Source: Syntrophobacteraceae bacterium
GTDB taxonomy: Bacteria; Desulfobacterota; Syntrophobacteria; Syntrophobacterales; Syntrophobacteraceae
Assembly (NCBI GenBank): GCA_031292215.1
Contig: JARLHO010000022.1
Location: 1 to 58,682, forward strand
Direction: 5' to 3'
DNA: 58,682 nt
How positions within the stretch are numbered: the first letter of the stretch is position 1; the number at the start of each line of letters is the position of its first letter. Position numbers and translations under genes: made by a program. Below are positions 52,743-58,682 of the stretch, one piece after another. Under the pieces are notes generated by a model, which ran no database searches, was not told where the DNA came from, and saw only the letters and a list, made by a program, of their open reading frames with translations.

Positions 52743-54210
52743 CCTTTTTGGATTCCTTTTGGTAAATGGATAGATCGGGCCGCTGGACTTCCAGTTCCAA
52801 AAGATCGGCTCTTCGAGTAAGCATCAGTGCGCCGGGCTCGGGCAACCGCCTTGTGCGTTGCTCGCATAGATTTGCGATGTATTCACAGGAAAACGCCTGG
52901 AAGTGGAATGCGTCTTCCATGGCCCTGGCCACCGGCTCCGCGCCGTATATTTCGCTAAGAGCGACAATTTTTTGCACGTGATGGCGCGGATTCATGCGGC
53001 GCTTTTCGAGTTCGCGGTAGTAGTCGGAAGCGTGTTGGGAAAGGAAAAGGAAACGCATGTAGAGCTTCTGTTCGCGGGCCTTCTTGCGTTGAGCAAGCAA
53101 CGCTTTTGGATGGTCCGGGTCCTCGAAGTCAATATTTCTGTCGTAAGACCTCGGGTGGCGAGCGATGAGCTTATCGCCGCAGTAAATGCAGAGCCTGTCC
53201 GGATATGCTTTGAGCGTGAGGTTCGCCCCGGCGTATTCCGCGGGAACGGAGTAATGGTTCGAATCAAGTGTTACCCGAAACTGCGTGGAGGCGCGCACCC
53301 GGGTGATTGTGCCGATATCGTAAGGGTGAGCGGGGAGCGGCAAAAGGGACTGTTTTTCTTCGGAAAACATCTCGACCGGTTTCTTTCTGGTTTCCCCGTG
53401 GATTCTGACGTTGGCGATTGTATCGAGCCACTGCCTGGAAACGTTGCCCATTGCGTCGAATTGGGGTAACTCAAGACCGGCCAGAAGATTTTTCTTAACA
53501 TAGCCCACCCCGTTTTCAACGCGTCCCTTCTCGTTTCCTTTCCCGACGCCGCACGGAGCTATTTTGAAACCAAAGTGGTTTGCGAAGTCGAGGTACTTCG
53601 GGTTAAAAACCGGGGCATGCCCGACGATCCGCTTCAACACGGCGCTTTTGAGATTGTCGACCATAATCTTTCCGGGCACTGAGCCAAAGGCGTCGAAAGC
53701 GTTCTGATGGCAGGCGAGCCAATGCTCCATGGTCTGTGAAACCGTGAACTCGAGATACATCATCCGGCTGTAACAAAGGACCATCACAAAGAAGCTGAGC
53801 CTTCTTGTGCTCTCTCCAGTCCTTATTGTGCCCAATGATCCCCAATCGACCCGGGCGCACTCACCGGGTGCAAACGCCAGCTTTAAAAATGCCGGGCTGC
53901 GTTTCGGACGGACCTTGCGCACGTATTCTTTCACGATGGTATATCCGCCCTTGAACCCTTCCTCGCGGATTCTTTGCAGGATCTGAGCGGCGCTGTATTG
54001 ATGGGCTTCAAGCATCCGAACGATTGCCCCCTTGAAGGGGTCGAGCGTACTTGGACGCATAACCGGCGCCCTTTCGCGAAAACGTTTTTCTTGCAACCAC
54101 TTGGAAACGGTCCGCAGATCAAGACCCAGCTCGTCTGCGATCTGATTGGCACTCAAGCCCTTCTGTTCGTGATAGTTCCTGATTGTTGAAAACAGCTCGA
54201 AGTCGATCAT
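52720..54210 (-). CDS. istA: IS21-family transposase
   Basis: 496 residues. N-terminal HTH (KGLSANQIADELGLDLRTVSKWLQ), a second DNA-binding part, then the DDE integrase core (ARVDWGSLG, GKIMVDNLKSAVL, EKGRVENGVGYVKKN) and the C-terminal Mu-type domain (HYSVPAEYAGANLTLKAYPDRL). It appears full length. The ATG at 54210 overlaps the stop of the accessory gene (ATGA), so translation is coupled. Active if the element is recent. Confidence 0.95.
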   Translation of the reverse strand: MIDFELFSTIRNYHEQKGLSANQIADELGLDLRTVSKWLQEKRFRERAPVMRPSTLDPFKGAIVRMLEAHQYSAAQILQRIREEGFKGGYTIVKEYVRKVRPKRSPAFLKLAFAPGECARVDWGSLGTIRTGESTRRLSFFVMVLCYSRMMYLEFTVSQTMEHWLACHQNAFDAFGSVPGKIMVDNLKSAVLKRIVGHAPVFNPKYLDFANHFGFKIAPCGVGKGNEKGRVENGVGYVKKNLLAGLELPQFDAMGNVSRQWLDTIANVRIHGETRKKPVEMFSEEKQSLLPLPAHPYDIGTITRVRASTQFRVTLDSNHYSVPAEYAGANLTLKAYPDRLCIYCGDKLIARHPRSYDRNIDFEDPDHPKALLAQRKKAREQKLYMRFLFLSQHASDYYRELEKRRMNPRHHVQKIVALSEIYGAEPVARAMEDAFHFQAFSCEYIANLCEQRTRRLPEPGALMLTRRADLLELEVQRPDLSIYQKESKKDGIDGKK

Positions 54211-54617
54211 GACGTCTCTCCCAACATCTGTTTGAATAGGCGGCCGATGGACACGGCGGCATCCTGAGTTGGGCCTGGCCTGGCGTTTCGCGGGTCGGGT
54301 TTGCTCTCGTTGCAGGGATCAAGCGAGAGCACCTGATAGAGGGGGTCCTCGTAGGCTACGAGTTTTGTCCGGATCAGGTTTTGGCGGGCCGCATGCAGGG
54401 TTTGGACATCCATGCCGAGCCTGCTCATAAGGGATGCGTCCGAATAGTAGCTAAGCCCCTCCTGGTCGGCCACGGTCACCAAAAACAGGTAGAGGGCCGC
54501 CGCCGGGTGTGAGCAGGATTCAATGTGGCGGTCACGGACCAGCCGGTGGTCCACCCAGCTGAACTGGCTTGGTACCCGGCGTATCCGCAGGGGATAGATG
54601 GGGAGCTTTTTGATCAT
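54207..54617 (-). CDS. IS21-associated accessory protein (HTH-like)
   Basis: 136 residues, immediately upstream of and overlapping istA. The sequence is compatible with a winged-helix replication-initiator-like protein: WVDHRLVRDRHIESCSHPAA, LYLFLVTVADQEGLSYYSDASLMSRLGMDVQTLHAARQNLI, then VLSLDP. Basic IS21 elements contain only istA and istB; a subset carries extra genes in this position. It probably modulates transposition or transcription; function not established. Confidence 0.65.
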   Translation of the reverse strand: MIKKLPIYPLRIRRVPSQFSWVDHRLVRDRHIESCSHPAAALYLFLVTVADQEGLSYYSDASLMSRLGMDVQTLHAARQNLIRTKLVAYEDPLYQVLSLDPCNESKPDPRNARPGPTQDAAVSIGRLFKQMLGETS

Positions 54618-55113
54618 AAATACCTCCTCGGCTTTGAATTGGGCGATTTAAAATATCGCTTCCCAATTTTTGGAAGCGCCGGGCGGTTTTTACAATGTCA
54701 TCTTGTAACGCCGAGCCTGTTAAGTGGGAGATTAGTCCTATTAAAACAGCTGGTTGTGCGGAGAAGAGTTCTTGTAACGCAGGGGCGAAAGCGGGTTGCA
54801 CGTCACCCAAAGATGGTTTAACAGGTGGATTTTTAACATCTTTTCCGCACAAGCGATCTTGTAACGCTTCTTTTTTCCTTCGGGAATATCCCGGATGGGC
54901 CTTTCTCCACTCCTGAACGCGCTCCACATTGTGAGGTCCTCGGAAGTAGTCCCGATTCTCCGGCGCACTCAGCCAACGGGCCTGGCTTGCCGCTTTAGCG
55001 GCCTTGCGGCACTCAGGTTTGGAACAATATTTCTGTCGTTGCCGGTTTCGGTGATCGGGGGTGAAGAAAATCCCACAGCACAAGCATTTCCGCTTCCTAG
55101 TCCTTTTCGCCAT
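54532..55113 (-). CDS. IS21-associated zinc-finger protein
   Basis: 193 residues from ATG 55113 with GGAGGTAAA upstream (a GTG at 55137 would add 8). The N-terminal zinc finger CLCCGIFFTPDHR...QKYCSKPECRKAAKAASQARWL is followed by a charged helical region and a Pro-rich tail. First gene of the element; its 3' end overlaps the next accessory gene by about 85 bp in another frame. The finger suggests DNA or RNA binding, perhaps regulation of the transposase genes. Confidence 0.65.
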   Translation of the reverse strand: MAKRTRKRKCLCCGIFFTPDHRNRQRQKYCSKPECRKAAKAASQARWLSAPENRDYFRGPHNVERVQEWRKAHPGYSRRKKEALQDRLCGKDVKNPPVKPSLGDVQPAFAPALQELFSAQPAVLIGLISHLTGSALQDDIVKTARRFQKLGSDILNRPIQSRGGIYDQKAPHLSPADTPGTKPVQLGGPPAGP

Positions 55114-55518
55114 TGACCGTTTACCTCCGTCGGTCAATGGATCGATTCGCTAAGAAAAAGAATTAAGGAAGAAAAGCCAATAGGAAGAAGATGTTATGCG
55201 GAATTTTGGGGAAGAAAAAGCAGGCGATCAAACTCCATTTTCAGGACGCCGGTTTCAGGCCGGTTTCAGAACGCCGGTGACACCTGCCTGATTGGCTTGG
55301 CGCTCCAGGTCATGCTGGATCGATCTCATCCGGGGGTTGAATGCAGATCGAAATAAGCTTCTCGCGGACTGGAGAGCTACGAAGAATTGGCGAAACTCGT
55401 CAGCCATTATCTGCTATAATCCGCAAGGAAAATGAGATTAGATTTGGGCAGAATGGCCTGAAAAATGGAAATTCTGGCGCTCGCGTGTGCTCTTGAATTT
55501 ATTTGTCGGACCGTGGAA

Positions 55519-56847
55519 ATGGCTAAGAATATTCATGAAATTCGAGATCCCGTTCATGTCTTTGTCCGCTTGGACAATCATGAGCGGAAGGTTCTGGATT
55601 CCCGAGCCTTTCAACGACTTCGTCACATCCATCAATTGGCAATGACGTATCTGGTCTACCCTGGAGCGACACATCGACGGTTCGAACATTCGCTCGGAGT
55701 GATGGAATTATCAGGTCGGGTCTATGATGTAATTACCAACCCGGATAATGTGGACGATCAAATTCGAAGACTTCTCCCCGAAGTGACGACTGAAGATACC
55801 CGTCGTTATTGGCGGAGAGTGTTGCGGATGGCTGCGTTGTGTCACGACTTGGGACATCTTCCATTTTCACACGCTGCCGAGAAAGAACTTCTTCCGAAGG
55901 GATGGGACCACGAGCGGCTCACGGCTGAAATTATTCAGAGTGAAGAACTCAAAGAGATTTGGAATAGTGTGACCCCGCCTTTGCGACCAGATGACATTGT
56001 AAAACTTGCATTGGGGCCGAAAGAAGCCGCCGGCTTTAAATTTTCGGATTGGGAAACGATCCTATCTGAAATAATCGTAGGCGATGCGTTCGGTGTGGAT
56101 CGAATGGATTACCTGCTAAGGGATTCTCATCATATTGGCGTGGCTTATGGAAACTTTGATCAGTATCGTCTGATCGATACCTTGCGCATACTAACCGCTC
56201 CTCCCATGGGTGTCGGCGATAACAGCCAAGAGCCGGCGCTCGGTGTTGAAGAAGGTGGCTTGCACAGTGCCGAAGCACTGATGCTTGCACGGTATTTTAT
56301 GTACTCACAGGTCTACTTCCATCCCATTCGGCGTATTTATGACATTCATCTCAAAGACTTTCTCAAGGCTTGGTTGCCGAATGGGGGATTCGAGACAAAT
56401 ATACAATCTCATCTCGCAATGACAGATAATGAAGTTACATCCGCTTTAAGGAAGGCTGCGTTTAATCAAGATGAACCCGGTCATATTGATGCTGAGCGTA
56501 TTGTCCTCAGAAAGCATTTCAAAGTACTATATCAACGCAATCCTACCGACATCAAAATAAACCTGGAATCAGGCGGAGCCATCTACCGTGCCGGGACAGA
56601 ACGATTCGATGCTGCATTACTTCGACACGACAGGTACGCCCAAAAAGGAGGATCTCTGGATTTTCCAGTTTTGATGCGAGATGGCAGGATTGAATCCTCA
56701 TTGGCGGTTTCGACTACATTAGAAAAACTGCCGGTTGTCATAGTTGATTACGTATTTACCGACCGAAGCATTTTCCCGGAGGCGGATGAGTGGCTAAAAC
56801 ATCATCGGCAGCAGATCATCGAGGCCGCTACTATACAGGAGGGGTAA
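55519..56847 (+). CDS. HD-domain dNTP triphosphohydrolase-like protein (SAMHD1/YwfO-like)
   Basis: 442 residues. HD-hydrolase landmarks: IRDPVHVFVRLDNHERKVLDS, QRLRHIHQLAMTYLVYPGATHRRFEHSLGV (H of the metal site), AALCHDLGHLPFSHAAE (the HD pair), and VGDAFGVDRMDYLLRDSHHIGVAYG (the last Asp). This is the SAMHD1/dGTPase-like group that cleaves dNTPs to nucleoside and triphosphate. Composition is clearly more AT-rich than core genes, it follows an IS element, and it is linked to the next gene, so lateral transfer and a defence role are plausible. Confidence 0.85.
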   Translation: MAKNIHEIRDPVHVFVRLDNHERKVLDSRAFQRLRHIHQLAMTYLVYPGATHRRFEHSLGVMELSGRVYDVITNPDNVDDQIRRLLPEVTTEDTRRYWRRVLRMAALCHDLGHLPFSHAAEKELLPKGWDHERLTAEIIQSEELKEIWNSVTPPLRPDDIVKLALGPKEAAGFKFSDWETILSEIIVGDAFGVDRMDYLLRDSHHIGVAYGNFDQYRLIDTLRILTAPPMGVGDNSQEPALGVEEGGLHSAEALMLARYFMYSQVYFHPIRRIYDIHLKDFLKAWLPNGGFETNIQSHLAMTDNEVTSALRKAAFNQDEPGHIDAERIVLRKHFKVLYQRNPTDIKINLESGGAIYRAGTERFDAALLRHDRYAQKGGSLDFPVLMRDGRIESSLAVSTTLEKLPVVIVDYVFTDRSIFPEADEWLKHHRQQIIEAATIQEG

Positions 56848-56849
56848 TA

Positions 56850-57380
56850 ATGGAAAAATATCAGAGAGCATCAATTCTTTTTGAGTTAATAGAAAGTTTG
56901 CGAAAACAGGGAAGTTGGTGCGGGGAAACGCACGTCCAGAAGGCGGCCTATTTTTTAGAAGCACTTTGTGGAGTTCCTCTTCATGTTGGCTTTATATTGT
57001 ATAAACACGGGCCTTTTTCCTTTGAATTGCGTGATGAACTGACTGAGCTTAGAGCCGATGGATTGCTAGTTCTCCAGCCTCAACCGCCTTATGGGCCACG
57101 ATTGAACATTACCATCCCGGGCAAAACTCTTAAAGATCGGTTCCCCAAAACACTTGACAAATACAGGTCGTGCATATCTTTAGTCGCTGAGAAGTTCGGT
57201 CAAAAAGGGGTAAGTGAACTTGAGTGTCTTGCTACTGCACTCTATGTAACAAAGACGTCACAACTACCTGGATCAATTATGAATAGGGCAAAAGAGCTGA
57301 ATGCTGCAAAACCACATATTGACCTGACGGTAGCGCAGAATGCTATTGAAGAAATAGACATTATGTTGAAAGCAGTATGA
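56850..57380 (+). CDS. YwgA/Panacea-like small protein paired with the HD hydrolase
   Basis: 176 residues from ATG 56850 with AGGAGGGG, 2 bp after the HD gene. The first half, HVQKAAYFLEALCGVPLHVG followed by LYKHGPFSFELRDELTELRADGLL, resembles the YwgA/DUF4065 (Panacea) fold; the C-terminal half is helical. In Bacillus I recall a YwfO-type HD hydrolase next to YwgA, so the pair may be conserved. Panacea domains act as antitoxins in other systems; here it could restrain the HD enzyme. That role is inference. Confidence 0.6.
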   Translation: MEKYQRASILFELIESLRKQGSWCGETHVQKAAYFLEALCGVPLHVGFILYKHGPFSFELRDELTELRADGLLVLQPQPPYGPRLNITIPGKTLKDRFPKTLDKYRSCISLVAEKFGQKGVSELECLATALYVTKTSQLPGSIMNRAKELNAAKPHIDLTVAQNAIEEIDIMLKAV

Positions 57381-57624
57381 AAGATTACCGTTTAAACTTT
57401 TTGAGCACTATTAGCCAGCTAGAGCTATAAAAAAGGACCGGACCGGGAGAGAGTACTTCCTCGTTTCCAATCCCACGACCTGACAAGCCCGTCCCTAACG
57501 GACAAGTTGCTTCCTAAAAACTCCGAGTATTCATGAATGGGTAGGGGGCCTTGATCCAACCTTTGGTCTTCCCCCCTCGAAAGCTAGATCAGAGTTTGAT
57601 TTGCGAAAGCTTCCCCTTTGACTG
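57381..57624. other. Short gene-free stretch at the deletion junction
   Basis: Between the YwgA-like gene and the truncated helicase. It carries the junction where the rest of the helicase is missing. No gene. Confidence 0.4.
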
Positions 57625-58057
57625 TTACTCCAGGCCCGCCATGATGGTCTTGCCCGCACCCGGATCGTCGGCGAGCAGGAATCGGAGCGGCTGCCGTGGA
57701 AGCATGGCCTCGTAGACCGCCGTAATCTGGTGCGGTAGAGGATCAACCAACGAGGTGTGGACGGCAAGCACCGGATCGAAAAGGTGGGCCAGGCGAATGC
57801 GGTGCGCTTCGGAAACGAGTCGAAACAGGGCGCCGTCGCCATCGAAGCTCCAGGGGCGACCCTGTTCGACGATTTCCAGGCGCTGTTCCGCATCTCGGTA
57901 GAGGAGCTCGTTTGCAACTTTACCCGTGGGCGTTTTATAAGTCAGCTCCAATGCTTCGGAGCCATACCACTGGACGCTGACAACGGTGACGAGACTGTCT
58001 GGAAGCAGGCCGCAGATAGCGGCGTTAACCTGAAGGTCTTCGGTCTTCGAGTTTCAT
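57625..58057 (-). pseudogene. N-terminal remnant of a SNF2/DrmD-like helicase
   Basis: The minus strand encodes, after an ATG at 58057, MKLED, a duplicated 7 bp, then LQVNAAICGLLPDSLVTVVS, WYGSEALELTYKTP, WSFDGDGALFRLVSEAHR, LVDPLPHQITAVYEAMLPRQ and Walker A FLLADDPGAGKTIMAGL. It then ends abruptly at a stop (57625). The family (DISARM-type/RapA-like helicases) is about 1000 residues, so everything after motif I is gone. A tandem 7-bp duplication (58035-58048) also puts the start out of frame. Confidence 0.85.
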
Positions 58058-58113
58058 CGTTTAAGCCTCTTCGAGAGTACAGGTGGCGCCCCTATCAATC
58101 ATACATCCGATTA

Positions 58114-58422
58114 CTAAAAAATGTTGTGTATATATTGAGCCCAATTGTCGAAACAGGATCTCATCTTGTCAGCGAACCACCCCCCTCGTAACAACGGGTA
58201 GTAAAACCAATGCACATTACGGTTGTTGAACCCAATCAATTCATGTTGTGAAACCAGGGAATCTACAGTTTCTAATGAAACCGCAAACACCTTCTGTAAT
58301 ATCAATTTCTCTACCGTTTCCTGTGCTCTTCGACCGTAACTAATCACAGGGTGCCAAACCCAAACACACATTTTTGAAAAAATTTCTTTATTTGGCCGAA
58401 AATTGCACTTCGTGCGGGACAT
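58114..58422 (-). CDS. Unrecognised AT-rich reading frame
   Basis: 102 residues if started at ATG 58422. It contains EIFSKMCVWVWHPVIS, VEKLILQKVFAVSLETVD and NRNVHWFYYPLLRGGWF. No family recognised and the ribosome binding site is weak. It sits between a helicase remnant and an IS66 gene and might be a fragment. Confidence 0.3.
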   Translation of the reverse strand: MSRTKCNFRPNKEIFSKMCVWVWHPVISYGRRAQETVEKLILQKVFAVSLETVDSLVSQHELIGFNNRNVHWFYYPLLRGGWFADKMRSCFDNWAQYIHNIF

Positions 58423-58485
58423 TCTCAAGTTATTCTGGTATGGGAAGGTGAAAAGCTGTGAACATGGAGTGGGGACTTACAGCCG

Positions 58486-58682
58486 ATGCCTTCCGAAATT
58501 CCAAATATCGATGCAATCCCTGACCGTACCTTAACTCACGAGGAATGGGAAAAAACCCCTGCCTCGGTGCAAGCGCTTGTTTTTCAATTGCTAAAACGTA
58601 TCGAGGATCTTGAGGCCAGACTCAATCAGGATTCGTCAAATTCCAGCCGTCCTCCCTCCTCTGACAGCCCATACAAAAAGGG
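58486..58682 (+). mobile_element. IS66-family transposase, N-terminal part (runs off the window)
   Basis: An ATG at 58486 opens MPSEIPNIDAIPDRTL, then LTHEEWEKTPASVQALVFQL and LLKRIEDLEARLNQDSSNSS, followed by RPPSSDSPYKKG, the characteristic coiled-coil leader and NSSRPPSSD segment of IS66-type TnpC. The catalytic core lies beyond the window. It marks another insertion sequence at this end. Confidence 0.8.

Larger units (their letters stand above)
51853..55282 (-). mobile_element. IS21-family insertion element with two extra genes
   Basis: The element carries istA and istB preceded by two accessory genes, all on the minus strand. Proposed ends are an imperfect inverted repeat, left TGTCGCTGGCGGCGTGAAAC (51853) and right GTTTCAGAACGCCGGTGACA (ending 55282), 16 of 21 positions matching over 51852-51872 and 55263-55283. 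The right end has extra subterminal TTCAGG/TTCAGA-ACGCCGG copies, typical of IS21. No clear target duplication is seen, and GTGACACC-[CT]-GCCTG recurs directly at 51830 and 55277, so the exact left boundary is uncertain. Confidence 0.75.

Noticed and set aside
52362-52820. Plus-strand reading frame opposite istB/istA
   Set aside because: Antisense shadow of IS21 genes with no motif of its own.

Overview
The window is chromosomal DNA from a GC-rich, Gram-negative bacterium. The futalosine menaquinone genes, ThyX plus a dimeric dUTPase for dTTP synthesis, an NADP-type isocitrate dehydrogenase, many c-di-GMP and two-component proteins, FeoB and the clpX-lon pair together fit an anaerobic Desulfobacterota (Syntrophobacter/Desulfomonile-like) lineage. 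That placement is inference from gene content; there is no rRNA in the window.

Layout. 1-4.9 kb: a type II/IV pseudopilin, a membrane HD-GYP c-di-GMP phosphodiesterase, a GT2-TPR glycosyltransferase and a CheY-like receiver. 5.1-5.9 kb: a broken ribB preceded by an FMN riboswitch that has lost its 5' part next to a dispersed repeat. 5.9-10.9 kb (minus strand): ridA-prmA-icd, then thyX-dut-tmk, a compact dTTP-synthesis module. 11-12.3 kb: an S41 C-terminal-processing-type protease with an altered catalytic motif. 13.3-25.6 kb: a GT4 glycosyltransferase, a secreted collagen-like protein, a receiver-histidine kinase hybrid, a HEAT-repeat plus PpiC pair, a secreted Cys-containing protein and an NtrC-type regulator. 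25.6-27.8 kb: PilZ, Mug glycosylase and a zinc-ribbon protein. 28-33 kb: tetR-mqnE-mqnC-mqnX-mqnA, a tightly overlapping operon behind a near-consensus promoter with two operator-like palindromes.

33.3-41.2 kb is accessory DNA: a DUF5681 protein, a Trp/Tyr-rich exported protein (a decayed relative lies near 23.2 kb), a multiply broken DUF3427 helicase, and an overlapping dcm-vsr-HNH restriction-modification cassette whose nuclease gene has an in-frame stop. 41.5-51.3 kb returns to core genes: MutT, FeoB with its Cys-rich partner, rhomboid, a histidine kinase, clpX and lon. 51.5-58.7 kb is a tRNA-bordered mobile region: tRNA-Val, tRNA-Asp and a terminator, then an IS21-type element with two extra genes, an HD dNTPase-like gene paired with a YwgA/Panacea-like gene, a helicase remnant, and the start of an IS66 transposase.

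At least five copies of a C-rich/G-rich hairpin repeat, all in the same orientation, are scattered between genes (5.7, 8.2, 13.1, 18.5 and 41.4 kb). The most interesting items are the TetR/operator control of the menaquinone operon, the decaying restriction cassette with a duplicated winged-helix module, the riboswitch-ribB wreck, the HD/YwgA pair, and the protease lacking the usual lysine.
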